DNA of 64,000 nucleotides from Hasllibacter sp. MH4015 (GTDB lineage Bacteria; Pseudomonadota; Alphaproteobacteria; Rhodobacterales; Rhodobacteraceae). Below are positions 35,174 to 43,936 of this stretch, in pieces. Made by a program: the position numbers and the translations under genes. The first letter of the stretch is position 1, and each line of letters begins with the position of its first letter. The notes beneath the pieces were generated by a model. It was not told where the DNA came from, searched no databases, and saw only the letters and a list, made by a program, of their open reading frames with translations. The stretch lies in NCBI RefSeq assembly GCF_020177575.1, contig NZ_JAHTBK010000001.1, positions 868,001 to 932,000 on the forward strand, in the 5' to 3' direction.

Positions 35174-36502
35174 CTAGTCTTTCATCATGGTCCGTGCCGC
35201 TTGGGCGAAATTGCGGGCCTCCGTCGGGGCTTGGCCAAGGCTTGCGGGGGGTGTCAGGTCTGGCAGGGCGGCCTTGGGATGGGCGTCTGCCACAAGCTCC
35301 GGTAAGGGGCGGCCCGTTTCGCGCGCGGCAATGGCCAGGCGCTTGATCGCGTCCTGTGCTTCGGGGCGGGGCATAGCGGCGGCCAGGGCGAAACTCAGCG
35401 CCTCGGCATGGATCAGGCCAAGCGGATCGTCCAGATGGCGGGCCATCGCCTCGGGGCGTGGCTCAAGGCCCGCGGCCAGCGCACCACCCAACGCGCTGGC
35501 GCGGGCGGCGGCGGCGGCGAGCGGCGGCAGGGTCAGCCACTCGGTGAACCACGCCGCCCCGTCGCGCGCCTCACCATGGGGCACCGACAGCGCGGCCACC
35601 TGCGCGGGCGCGAAACGGGCGAGTGCCAGCAGGATCGACGGCCCCACCGGGTTCTGCTTCTGCGGCATGGTGGAGGACGCCCCGCTGCCGCCCAATCGCA
35701 CCTCTCCGATCTCCGACCTAGTCAGGCGCGAAAGATCCTCGCCGATCTTGCCCATCGCCGTCGTAACGGCGGCAAACCATTGACCAAGCTCCACAATCCA
35801 GTCCCTTTGCGCGTGCCATGATTGGCCCGGATCGGGCAGATCAAGCGCCTCCGCCAGGCCCGCCCGGATCGCGGCGGGGTCCGCCCCGATCTGGCTTGCC
35901 GTACCCGCCGCGCCGGAGAGGGAGATGGCGAGGCTATGGGCCCGCACCGCCTCCGACCGCTCCAGAAGCCGCAGAAGCGGCCAACCCCAGCTCGCCACTT
36001 GCGCCCCGAAACTCGATGGCACCGCCACCTGACCGTAGGTCCGCGCGGCCTGCGGCAGCTCCGCGTGGGCCTCCGCCAGATCGGCCAAGGCGCCCAGGGC
36101 GGCGCGCAACCGCGCCTCGATCAGCGCCACGATCTGCCGCATCCGCAGCGCCTGACCGGTATCCTGGATATCCTGCGACGTGGCCCCCCAATGCAGGTAT
36201 TGCCCGTGTTCCGGCGCGTCGAGCGCCTTGCGAAACGCCGCCACCAGGCCCGGCACGCTGACGCCATTGGCCCCCACGGATCCGGCCAGCCCGCCGGGGT
36301 CGATCTGCACCTCCATCGCGGCGCGGTGCAGGAACGCGCCCGACACTTCCGGAATCACGCCCGCTTGTCCCTGCACCTTCGCCAAGGTGCCGAGCACCAG
36401 CATCATCGCGCGGATCCGCGCGCTGTCCGACAGAAGCCGCGCAACCTCCGCATCGCCGAACATCTCCCGGTGGAGCGCGCTGTCGAAGAGTGAGGCGCTC
36501 AT
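35174..36502 (-). CDS. pcaB: 3-carboxy-cis,cis-muconate cycloisomerase
   Basis: A 442-residue fumarase/aspartase-superfamily enzyme of the protocatechuate branch of the beta-ketoadipate pathway. The superfamily signature is GGSGASSTMPQKQNPVGP, with HWGATSQDIQDT upstream. The C-terminal extension typical of PcaB is present. Its start overlaps the stop of pcaD by 4 bp (ATGA). The ring-cleavage dioxygenase (pcaGH) and pcaC are not in the window. Confidence 0.92.
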   Translation of the reverse strand: MSASLFDSALHREMFGDAEVARLLSDSARIRAMMLVLGTLAKVQGQAGVIPEVSGAFLHRAAMEVQIDPGGLAGSVGANGVSVPGLVAAFRKALDAPEHGQYLHWGATSQDIQDTGQALRMRQIVALIEARLRAALGALADLAEAHAELPQAARTYGQVAVPSSFGAQVASWGWPLLRLLERSEAVRAHSLAISLSGAAGTASQIGADPAAIRAGLAEALDLPDPGQSWHAQRDWIVELGQWFAAVTTAMGKIGEDLSRLTRSEIGEVRLGGSGASSTMPQKQNPVGPSILLALARFAPAQVAALSVPHGEARDGAAWFTEWLTLPPLAAAAARASALGGALAAGLEPRPEAMARHLDDPLGLIHAEALSFALAAAMPRPEAQDAIKRLAIAARETGRPLPELVADAHPKAALPDLTPPASLGQAPTEARNFAQAARTMMKD

Positions 36503-37290
36503 GGCAGATGTCCGATCGCGCCCAAGAAATCGCTTAGATGGGCGGCGAAGGTCTCCGGGTCTTCCACGCAAGGCAGATGCCCCGTGCCACGGATCAGCTC
36601 GAACCGGCTGCCGGGGATCAGGTCCGCCAGTTCCCGCACCAGGTCCGGCGGCGTCGCCCCGTCCCGGTCGCCTGCGATGACCAGCGTGGGACAGCGCAGG
36701 GCGGCGGTGGTGGTGTAGAAATCGCTGCCCGCAATCGCCGCGCAACATCCCACGTATCCCTCGGGCGGACAGGTCTCCACCATCCGCCGCCACGGGGCGA
36801 CGGCGTCGGAGGTGCGGAAATCCGGGGCGAACCACCGCTCCAGGATCGCATCGGTCATCGCGGGCAGGCCGTCCGCACGGATCGCCGCGACCCGCTCCTC
36901 CCACATCGCGCGGGTGCCGATCTTGGCCGCCGTATTGGACAGGACCAGAGCCCGGATCAGGTCGAGCCGCTTGGCCGCCAGCCCCTGCGCGATCAGCCCG
37001 CCGATGGACAGGCCCACGAAGACCGCATCGCGCACGCCCAAAGCCTCCATCACCGCCTCGGCCTCCCCCACCAGCGCGCCCATGGAATAGGGCGGGGCGG
37101 GGCAATCCGACAGGCCATGGCCCCGCTTGTCATAGCGGATCAGCCGCAGACCCCCGGGAAGGCGCGCCACGACCCCGTCCCACAGCCGCAGATCCGTGCC
37201 GAGCGAATTGGCGAAGACGACGGGCGGGCCATCCTCGGGCCCCGTCACGTCGACATGCAGGGCCACGCCCTTGTGCATCACGATGTCCAT
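36499..37290 (-). CDS. pcaD: 3-oxoadipate enol-lactonase
   Basis: A 263-residue alpha/beta hydrolase. FANSLGTDLRLWD, YDKRGHGLSD, nucleophile elbow GLSIGGLIAQG and the late His of GTGHLPCVEDPE are characteristic of PcaD, which opens 3-oxoadipate enol-lactone. Translationally coupled to pcaB, which supports the substrate. The start at 37290 gives the family length; the open frame runs on to 37569. It is divergent from the alcohol dehydrogenase gene with 142 bp between. Confidence 0.92.
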   Translation of the reverse strand: MDIVMHKGVALHVDVTGPEDGPPVVFANSLGTDLRLWDGVVARLPGGLRLIRYDKRGHGLSDCPAPPYSMGALVGEAEAVMEALGVRDAVFVGLSIGGLIAQGLAAKRLDLIRALVLSNTAAKIGTRAMWEERVAAIRADGLPAMTDAILERWFAPDFRTSDAVAPWRRMVETCPPEGYVGCCAAIAGSDFYTTTAALRCPTLVIAGDRDGATPPDLVRELADLIPGSRFELIRGTGHLPCVEDPETFAAHLSDFLGAIGHLP

Positions 37291-37432
37291 GTCCCGTATC
37301 TCGGTCAAATCCGGGGGCTTGTGCAAGCGCCATACGCGCCGCAAGGTCGCGCCCTGTCCCTCGCGTGCCGCCTTTCGGCCCGCAATCCCGGCCCGCCCGC
37401 GACAAGCTGGCGGAAAACGAACGGAGTGTCCG

Positions 37433-38518
37433 ATGCCGAAACAGATCCGCGCCGCCCTGTGCCACGCTTTCGGGGAACCGCTTGTGGTGGAGGACATCAA
37501 TCTGCGCGATCCCGGCCCGGGGGAGGTCGGTGTGAAGCTGGAGGCGGTGGCGATCTGCCATTCCGACATCTCCTACATGGACGGGGCTTGGGGCGGCGCG
37601 CTTCCGGCTGTCTACGGGCACGAGGCGGCGGGGATCGTCACGGAGGTGGGCGACGGCGTGACCGGCATTTCCCAAGGCGATCGGGTGATCGTGACGCTCG
37701 CCAAATCCTGTGGCCAATGTCCGTCCTGCGCGTCGGCACAACCGATGTATTGCGGCGGCAATGCCGTGGAGGATCCGGTCCTGACCACGCCGGGCGGCGA
37801 CGCCGTCACCAAGGCGATGAATTGCGGGGCGTTTGCGGAGGCTGTGGTGGTCCATGCCAGCCAGACCGCGCCCATCGGCGATGCGATCCCGGCGGATGTG
37901 GCATGCCTTCTGGCCTGCGGCGTGCCCACGGGCATGGGCGCCGTCATCAACACCGCGCAGGTCCGTCCCGGCGACAAGGTCGTCGTGATCGGCGCCGGCG
38001 GCGTGGGCCTTAACGCGATCCAGGGCGCGCGGATTTCCGGCGCGGCCCGGATCGTCGCCATGGATCTGGAGGACAAGAAGCTCGCCGATGCGCTGGAATT
38101 CGGCGCGACCGACACCCTTTCCGCCACAACAGAAAAGCCGTGGAAAGCGCTCTACAAGCTTCTTGGCGGCGCGCTGGCCGATCATGTCTTCGTCTCCGTC
38201 GGCGCGATCCCGGCCTACGAGACGGCCCTGCGCCTGCTTGCCCCGCGCGGCACCGCCTATGCCGTCGGCATGACCCATAACGGCCAGTCCACCGGGTACG
38301 AGCCGGTGATCTTCGCGGCCACCGGGCAAGGCATCCGCGGCTCCTATCTGGGCGAGATCGTTCTGAAACGCGATATTCCCTGGATGGTCGACCTCTACGC
38401 CCAGGGCCGCCTGAAACTGGATGAGCTGGTCTCCAACCGCTGGTCCTTCGATCAGATCAACGAGGCGATTGCAGACACCCGGACGGGACAAGCCCGCCGC
38501 AATGTGATTACGTTTTGA
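37433..38518 (+). CDS. Zinc-dependent alcohol dehydrogenase
   Basis: A 361-residue medium-chain dehydrogenase. Catalytic zinc ligands in AICHSD and GHEAAG, structural zinc Cys cluster CGQCPSCASAQPMYC, and the NAD site VVIGAGGVGLNAIQGA are present. The pattern is close to class III/formaldehyde dehydrogenase-like enzymes but the substrate is open. CGGAG precedes the ATG. It sits divergent to pcaD and upstream of an enolase-superfamily dehydratase, separated from it by a dispersed repeat. Confidence 0.9.
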   Translation: MPKQIRAALCHAFGEPLVVEDINLRDPGPGEVGVKLEAVAICHSDISYMDGAWGGALPAVYGHEAAGIVTEVGDGVTGISQGDRVIVTLAKSCGQCPSCASAQPMYCGGNAVEDPVLTTPGGDAVTKAMNCGAFAEAVVVHASQTAPIGDAIPADVACLLACGVPTGMGAVINTAQVRPGDKVVVIGAGGVGLNAIQGARISGAARIVAMDLEDKKLADALEFGATDTLSATTEKPWKALYKLLGGALADHVFVSVGAIPAYETALRLLAPRGTAYAVGMTHNGQSTGYEPVIFAATGQGIRGSYLGEIVLKRDIPWMVDLYAQGRLKLDELVSNRWSFDQINEAIADTRTGQARRNVITF

Positions 38519-38538
38519 TTCAAATCCGTGCCCGCGCT

Positions 38539-38583
38539 CTTTGCTTCCGAAATACCTCGGGGGGCTTGGGGGGCTGGCCCCCT
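38539..38583 (-). repeat. Dispersed intergenic repeat, subtype 2 (minus orientation)
   Basis: CTTTGCTTCCGAAATACCTC followed by GGGGGGCTTGGGGGGCTGGCCCCC; the reverse complement of the copy at 55051. Confidence 0.75.
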
Positions 38584-38601
38584 AACTGACCGGTCTGCCC
38601 C

Positions 38602-39822
38602 ATGCGCCTCGATTTCCTTGAACTCTTCACCGTCGCCCCGCCGCCACCGGGCTGGGGTGGGCGCTATTGGCTGATCGTCCGCGTCACGACCGATACCGGC
38701 CTGACCGGACTGGGAGAAATCTATGCCGCAGGCGTCGGGCCGGACGCGATGTCGGCTGTCCTCCACGACGTCTTCACCCGCCACATGCGGGGCCGCGCGC
38801 CCCATGATGTGGAGGTGATGTTCCGCCGCACCTATTCCAGCGGCTTCACCCAACGCCCCGACCCGACGGTCATCGGTGCCTTTTCGGGGCTGGAAATGGC
38901 GTGCTGGGACATAGTGGGCAAGGCGCGGGATTGTCCCGTCTGGGCAATGCTGGGTGGGCGGATGAACGACCGCGTCCGGGCCTATACCTACCTCTACCCA
39001 GAACCCCACCACGATCCCGCGCGCTTCTGGGTCGATCCCGACATGGCGGCGGAGGCTGCCCTGGCCCGTGTGGCCGAAGGCTATACGGCGATCAAATTCG
39101 ACCCCGCCGGACCCTATACGATGCGCGGCGGTCACATGCCCGCGTTGAGCGATATCGACCTCTCCGCCCGGTTCTGCGCGGCGATCCGCGACGCCGTGGG
39201 CACTCGCGCGGACCTGCTCTTCGGCACCCACGGGCAATTCGCGCCCGCAGGCGCGATCCGCCTCTCCCGCGCGTTGGAGCCCTTTGACCCCCTCTGGTTT
39301 GAGGAGCCGATCCCGCCCGACAATTTCCAGGGGCTGGCCGAGGTCGCAGTCAAGACCTCCATCCCCGTGGCGACCGGCGAACGCCTGACCACCAAGGCGG
39401 AATTCGCCCAGGCGCTCACCCACGGCGCGCGTATCCTGCAACCGGCGCTGGGGCGTGCGGGCGGGATCTGGGAAGGCAAGAAGATCGCGACCCTCGCCGA
39501 AGCCACGGGCGCACAGATCGCCCCGCATCTCTATGCCGGGCCGGTGGAATGGGCCGCGAATGTCCATCTGGCTGTCAGCTGCGCCAGTACATTGATGGTG
39601 GAGGCGATCGAGACCCCGTTTCACGAGGCGCTCGTCACTGGGCGGCCGAAGGTGGAGGACGGCTTCGTCACCGCGCCCGACGCGCCCGGCCTCGGGATCA
39701 CGCTCAACGACGATGTGGCGGCGGCCCATCCCTACGAGGGCAACCGCCTGCACCTGGAGATGCAGGATGCGCCGTGTGACTGGCAGAACGGCAACGCCTT
39801 TGGCGGCGGGGCGGCGGATTAG
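38602..39822 (+). CDS. Mandelate racemase/muconate lactonizing enzyme family dehydratase
   Basis: A 406-residue enolase-superfamily enzyme. N-terminal capping domain (MRLDFLELFTV, TDTGLTGLGEIYAAG), barrel with AIKFDPAGPY, LFGTHGQF, WFEEPIPPDN and ATGERLTTKAEF, and a late IAPHLYAGPVEW His motif. The HGQF (Asp/His region), EEP and GER metal ligands and the late His resemble acid-sugar dehydratases such as galactonate and related dehydratases. The FadR-family regulator immediately downstream on the opposite strand may control it. Substrate unknown. Confidence 0.88.
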   Translation: MRLDFLELFTVAPPPPGWGGRYWLIVRVTTDTGLTGLGEIYAAGVGPDAMSAVLHDVFTRHMRGRAPHDVEVMFRRTYSSGFTQRPDPTVIGAFSGLEMACWDIVGKARDCPVWAMLGGRMNDRVRAYTYLYPEPHHDPARFWVDPDMAAEAALARVAEGYTAIKFDPAGPYTMRGGHMPALSDIDLSARFCAAIRDAVGTRADLLFGTHGQFAPAGAIRLSRALEPFDPLWFEEPIPPDNFQGLAEVAVKTSIPVATGERLTTKAEFAQALTHGARILQPALGRAGGIWEGKKIATLAEATGAQIAPHLYAGPVEWAANVHLAVSCASTLMVEAIETPFHEALVTGRPKVEDGFVTAPDAPGLGITLNDDVAAAHPYEGNRLHLEMQDAPCDWQNGNAFGGGAAD

Positions 39823-39850
39823 GGGCAGCGGGGGCTGATCGGCGGCGGGC

Positions 39851-40618
39851 CTAGCGGTCCTGCTCGTGGGCGTAGCGCAATTGCGCGATCTCCTCGTTCT
39901 TCTCGGACCGTTTCAGCTCGCTCATCTCCTGCTTCACGTAATCCAGATGCGCGATCACCGCAGCTTTGGCGGCCATCGGGTCACGGGCCTGCAGGCCGGC
40001 ATTGATGTCCCGGTGCTGGTCCAGCAGCATGTCGCGCGTCGTGCGGTTCTTGAACATCTGCTGGCGATTGAAGAACACGCCCTGGCGCAGCAGGTTGAAA
40101 CTGGCGCGCATCATGTGCAGCAGGATCACGTTGTGGCTCGCCTCGATGATCGCCAAATGGAATTCCGCGTCCAGCTCCGCCTCGTCGGACGGATTGCGCT
40201 TGCGGTGGGCGCCTTCCATCTTGTGAAAGATCGTGTCGATCACCTTCAGGTCAGTGTCGGAGCCCTGGATCGCCGCCCGCTCCGCCGCGATCCCCTCAAG
40301 GTCTTGGCGGAAGGCGATGTAGTCGAAAACCGCTTCGTCATGGGCGGCCATCAATTCGATCAGGGCAGGGGAAAACGCTGATCCAAGGACATCCGCCACG
40401 TAGATCCCGGCACTGGCGCGGGTCGCCAGAAGACCACGCTCCTGCAAATCGGCGACTGCTTCTCGGAGGGAGGGGCGCGACACACCCAGACGCTCGGACA
40501 ATTCCCGCTCCGACGGCAAGCGTTCACCGGGGCGCAGGATACCGCGCAGGATCAACTGTTCGATCTGCTTGACCACGGATTGCGAGAGCTTCTCGGCCTC
40601 GATGCGTTGAAACGGCAT
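39851..40618 (-). CDS. FadR/GntR-family transcriptional regulator
   Basis: A 255-residue regulator: winged helix (about residues 9-75, LPSERELSERLGVSRPSLREAVADLQERGLL) and an FCD ligand domain (AELDAEFHLAIIEASHN, QHRDINAGLQARD) whose Asp and His residues fit the metal-binding FCD type that senses small carboxylic acids. A perfect inverted repeat just upstream of its start (40634-40656) fits autoregulation. Convergent with the enolase-superfamily gene, a likely target by proximity. The start MPFQRIEAEK is chosen from family alignment; a further ATG lies 24 bp upstream inside the operator. Confidence 0.9.
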   Translation of the reverse strand: MPFQRIEAEKLSQSVVKQIEQLILRGILRPGERLPSERELSERLGVSRPSLREAVADLQERGLLATRASAGIYVADVLGSAFSPALIELMAAHDEAVFDYIAFRQDLEGIAAERAAIQGSDTDLKVIDTIFHKMEGAHRKRNPSDEAELDAEFHLAIIEASHNVILLHMMRASFNLLRQGVFFNRQQMFKNRTTRDMLLDQHRDINAGLQARDPMAAKAAVIAHLDYVKQEMSELKRSEKNEEIAQLRYAHEQDR

Positions 40619-40633
40619 GTACTGCCCCCTTGA

Positions 40634-40656
40634 ATTGGTCAAACGATATGACCAAT
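40634..40656. promoter_or_regulatory. FadR-family operator (perfect inverted repeat)
   Basis: ATTGGTCA (40634-40641) and TGACCAAT (40649-40656) form a perfect 8-bp inverted repeat with a 7-bp centre, 16 bp before the regulator start. TTGGTC/GACCAA half-sites are typical of FadR, PdhR and LldR-type operators, so this is probably the autoregulatory site of the 39851 gene. Confidence 0.75.
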
Positions 40657-40721
40657 GGAGTGGGCTGTCCAGCCTGCCTGCCGCCGCTTGCCGGGTCGCG
40701 CCGGGCAGATGTCGGATGCCT

Positions 40722-40750
40722 CCGGCGGGGATATTTTTGGCACATGGAAG
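40722..40750 (+). repeat. Truncated dispersed repeat, subtype 1
   Basis: CGGCGGGGATATTTTTGGCACATGGAAG matches the tail of the 31250 copy; the G/C palindrome is lacking. Confidence 0.7.
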
Positions 40751-40823
40751 ACAGGGGGCGCGAGAAAAACGGCCCGCCGCGCCGGAGGGCAGGGCGGGCC
40801 GATTTCAAGTGCGGAGCGCGTGT

Positions 40824-41486
40824 TCAGCGCGGGCGGATGATGATCTCCACCCGGCGGTTCTGCTGGCGACCTTCGGGGGTGAGGTTGGTGGCCACGGGAT
40901 CATCCTCCCCCCGCCCGATGGAGCGGACGCGCGAGGGCGCCACGGCGGCTTCCAGAAGCACACCGGCCACGGCCTGCGCCCGGCGGGTGGAGAGGTCCTG
41001 GTTGTAGCCGGCCGAGCCGGTATTGTCGGTGTGGCCTTCCACGATCACGTCGGTATTGGGATATTGGTTCAGGTTCGCGGCCAGGCGGCGCAGTTCGGCC
41101 TGGAGCCCGGCCCGGATCGAGGCGCTGTCGACATCGAAGAGGATGCCCTCGGGCATCGTCACGATCAGCTCCGCCCCGGTATTCTCGATCAGGATCTGGT
41201 CGTTGTTGAGTGCGCCGCGCAGATCGCGGGCCTGCGCGTCGAGCGCGTTGCCGATGGCCCCGCCCGCGGCCGCGCCGATCGCCGCACCCAGAACCGCGTT
41301 GCGGCCCTGGTTGTCGTCATCCGCCGTGGCGCCGAGGAACCCGCCCAGGATGCCGCCGATCACCGCGCCGTCGCGGGTGCGGTTCTGTTCGCCGCTGCCC
41401 CCCGGGGCGACGCCGTTGGTCACGCATCCCGCCAGTGCAAGGCTGGCGGCGCTCGCCAGGAGGACGGGTTTGAGAAGATAAGCCAT
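40824..41486 (-). CDS. OmpA-family lipoprotein with glycine-zipper region
   Basis: A 220-residue outer-membrane lipoprotein. Lipobox LALAGC (Cys about residue 21), glycine-zipper segment (AVIGGILGGFLGATADDD and GAAIGAAAGGAIGNAL), then a C-terminal OmpA peptidoglycan-binding domain (GILFDVDSASIRAGLQAEL, VIVEGHTDNTGSAGYNQDLSTRRAQAV, GRGEDDPVATN, NRRVEI). The Asp and Arg residues contacting diaminopimelate are kept. It probably anchors the outer membrane to the wall. Confidence 0.93.
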   Translation of the reverse strand: MAYLLKPVLLASAASLALAGCVTNGVAPGGSGEQNRTRDGAVIGGILGGFLGATADDDNQGRNAVLGAAIGAAAGGAIGNALDAQARDLRGALNNDQILIENTGAELIVTMPEGILFDVDSASIRAGLQAELRRLAANLNQYPNTDVIVEGHTDNTGSAGYNQDLSTRRAQAVAGVLLEAAVAPSRVRSIGRGEDDPVATNLTPEGRQQNRRVEIIIRPR

Positions 41487-41606
41487 GATATGCCCTTTAT
41501 TGCCTGAATACCCCGTTTCCCGCGGGTTGTTCGGCCCAGTATAGCAAAGCGCGGCGGGCCGGATAGGGGGAAAGCGCGGCGGCGTGCGCCATGGGCAGGC
41601 GCGCGC

Positions 41607-42461
41607 TCAGGCCGCGCCGTCCTCGGTGCTGGCGGCTTCCCACGCGAGCATGGCGCGTTTGACCGGCAGGCCCCAATGGTAGCCACCCAGCCCGCCGGAT
41701 TTGCGCAACGCGCGGTGGCAGGGGATCAGCCAGGAAATCGGGTTGCGCCCCACGGCGGTGCCCACGGCGCGCACGGCGCGGGGCTTGCCGATGGCGCCCG
41801 CGATCTCGGAATAGGTGGTGACATGGCCAGTGGGGATGTTGAGCAGCGCCTCCCACACCTTGATCTGGAACGGTGCGCCGATCAGGGCGAGGTGCACATC
41901 GCCCGCCGCGCCGAACGCCGCCTCCGCCATCGGGCGCAAGGATTGGGGATCCTCCACGTAATCGGCATTGGGCCAGCGGGAGCGGAGGTCGGCCATCGCG
42001 GGCTCCGGCCCCGTCTCGGACGCGAACCCGATGCCGCAGATGCCCTTGTCGGTCGCCATCACCAGCGCCGGGCCGAAGGGGCTGTCGAACCAGCCCCACC
42101 GGATCGTGAGGTCGCGCCCGCCGGACGCGTAGGCGCCGGGGCTCATCGCCTCCCACCGCAGGAACAGATCGTGCAGCCGTCCGCCGGAGGTCAGGCCCGT
42201 CTCCCCCACCGTATCGAGCACGGTGAATCGTTCCGCCAGAAGGCGGCGGGCGTGGTCGAGGGTCAGGTATTGCTGGTAACGTTTGGGGCTGACCCCGACC
42301 CAGCCGGAGAAGGTGCGCTGGAAATGCGCGGGGCTCATGTCGAGCGCGCGGGCCAGGTCGTCGAGGCTCTGATGCGGGTCCGCGTCGATCAGGTCGAGCG
42401 CCCGGCGCATCACGTTGAAATGGTAGCTTCCCGATGGGTCGAGCGGGGTGTGGTCGTTCAT
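41607..42461 (-). CDS. AraC-domain methylated-DNA-protein-cysteine methyltransferase
   Basis: A 284-residue protein with an N-terminal AraC-type HTH (about residues 15-110, LDDLARALDMSPAHFQRTF) and a C-terminal O6-alkylguanine-DNA alkyltransferase domain with acceptor Cys in ISWLIPCHRALR and the IKVWEALLNIPTGHVTTYSEIA DNA-binding helix. It resembles Ada without the N-terminal zinc/phosphotriester-repair domain; that loss means it lacks the classical methyl-sensing switch. It repairs O6-methylguanine suicidally. Confidence 0.92.
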   Translation of the reverse strand: MNDHTPLDPSGSYHFNVMRRALDLIDADPHQSLDDLARALDMSPAHFQRTFSGWVGVSPKRYQQYLTLDHARRLLAERFTVLDTVGETGLTSGGRLHDLFLRWEAMSPGAYASGGRDLTIRWGWFDSPFGPALVMATDKGICGIGFASETGPEPAMADLRSRWPNADYVEDPQSLRPMAEAAFGAAGDVHLALIGAPFQIKVWEALLNIPTGHVTTYSEIAGAIGKPRAVRAVGTAVGRNPISWLIPCHRALRKSGGLGGYHWGLPVKRAMLAWEAASTEDGAA

Positions 42462-42673
42462 CTCTGCGCCTCCTTGCCCCCCAATCTAGGCAAGCGCGCG
42501 GGCCGGCGCGACCCGGTTCTTGCGGCAAAGATGGCGGGCTGGCCGGGATGGTTGAACGCGTGGTCGGGAAATCCTTAGGGGAGGATAGATACATTCGTGG
42601 CTACTGCATCTACATTCGGCACGGATGCGCGCGATCTTCCTTCAATCGGTCACGCACCATCCGAGCGGACTAT

Positions 42674-43777
42674 TCAGGCGGCCCTGTGTGCGCGGCGCCG
42701 GGCGGCGGGAACGGGTCGGTCGGCAAGGGCGGGCGCCGCGAACCGTCCCGGACGCAGGGCCCTGGCCTCCCGCGCGGTCAGGCACAGGCGCGCGGTCTGG
42801 CGGTGCCCGTCGGCCAGCGCGCGGCGGAGCGTCTCGGGCGGGCCGGGGCGCAACAGCGGGGTCCGGTCGCCGAGATAGAGGCTTTCCGTGGCGACACCGT
42901 CGCAAAAAAGCACCTCGTGCCGTTCGAACAATAGATGGTGATAGGCGTCTCCGCCCCCGGGGCGGACCTCCGACACGCCGGGCCAGCCAAGCAGGTGACG
43001 CGCCGCCACGAAGACTTCAGCCGCGCCGAACAGAAGCGTGCAGGCCGGGTGGGCCAGGAGGATCCGATGCTGGGGAGAGACTCGCAGCCTACGCGCCGGC
43101 GATCCGGGGCCGAGCGCGCCGGGACGTATCTCGATCGGGGCGGGAAACCCGGCATGATCCTCGAACGGGCGCAAACCGCGCCAGCGCACCTTCTGCCAGC
43201 CGCGATCAAGCGTCCACAACGCATCGCCCACACCGATCCGCTCGACCGGCTGCATGCCGTCCTGCGTCATCAGCCTCGTGCCGGAGACGAAACACGGCAC
43301 GTCCTGGAAATCCTCGTAGGCCGTCCGCGTGTCGGGGCGCGCTTCGTTCTCGGACGTGTTGGGATCATCGCTTCGGGGCGCGCCGACGTTGTAGCTGTAG
43401 CTGAACGTATAGACGACACCGGGTTCGAGCGGCGTATTGACCAGGTCGCCCACATGTACGCCGTTGATTTCAACGCGGGTGACTTCGATCTCGGTGCCGT
43501 CGGGCGCGACGTAGACATCCACGGATTCCGCGTAGACCTGACCGGAATGAAGCAGGTTGCCATCCATGTCGAAGACATTGGCGTCCTGATTGCTGTCGTC
43601 CCCGATCTCGTTGTTGTCGTAATCCCCGTCGAGGTACCGGCCGGTCCCGCCTTCGATGATTTCGAACCGCACGCGATCTTCGTTGGCGTTGAAATCCGAC
43701 GGAAGGGAAATCGTGGACGTATTGTAATCGTGGACGATGGCGTCGGTCGTGTAACCGATGATGGTATAATTCGGCAT
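42674..43777 (-). CDS. Hint-domain (hedgehog/intein-like) protein
   Basis: A 367-residue protein of the Hint_2 type abundant in Rhodobacterales. The N-terminal part (about 1-160) is acidic and Asp/Asn/Thr-rich with beta-strand character (VFDMDGNLLHSGQVYAESVD). The Hint domain begins at VPCFVSGTRLMTQDGMQPVERIGVGD; the Cys is the expected splice-site nucleophile. LRVSPQHRILL and HLLFERHEVLFCDGVATESLYLG follow. There is no Hint-terminal HN with downstream extein in the usual place, so self-cleavage rather than splicing is likely, if any. The C-terminal 60 residues are basic and Arg/Ala-rich. Function and location unknown; no signal peptide is seen. Confidence 0.82.
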   Translation of the reverse strand: MPNYTIIGYTTDAIVHDYNTSTISLPSDFNANEDRVRFEIIEGGTGRYLDGDYDNNEIGDDSNQDANVFDMDGNLLHSGQVYAESVDVYVAPDGTEIEVTRVEINGVHVGDLVNTPLEPGVVYTFSYSYNVGAPRSDDPNTSENEARPDTRTAYEDFQDVPCFVSGTRLMTQDGMQPVERIGVGDALWTLDRGWQKVRWRGLRPFEDHAGFPAPIEIRPGALGPGSPARRLRVSPQHRILLAHPACTLLFGAAEVFVAARHLLGWPGVSEVRPGGGDAYHHLLFERHEVLFCDGVATESLYLGDRTPLLRPGPPETLRRALADGHRQTARLCLTAREARALRPGRFAAPALADRPVPAARRRAHRAA

Positions 43778-43936
43778 GGTCGGGCTTCGCGATCTAGGTG
43801 GACGGACAGGGCGCGACCCTTGCAGACAGACCTAAACGGAGCCTGAACACCCCACCGCGCGATAGATCGCATTGTCCATTTTCCCGCGCCGCCACTTGCG
43901 CCTTGCCGCGCCGGGCCCAAGTGGCCAAAAAGGGCC

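Noticed and set aside
37196-37432. Longer N-terminus for the alcohol dehydrogenase
   Set aside because: The extra residues lie antisense to pcaD, have no dehydrogenase similarity, and CGGAG supports the start at 37433.
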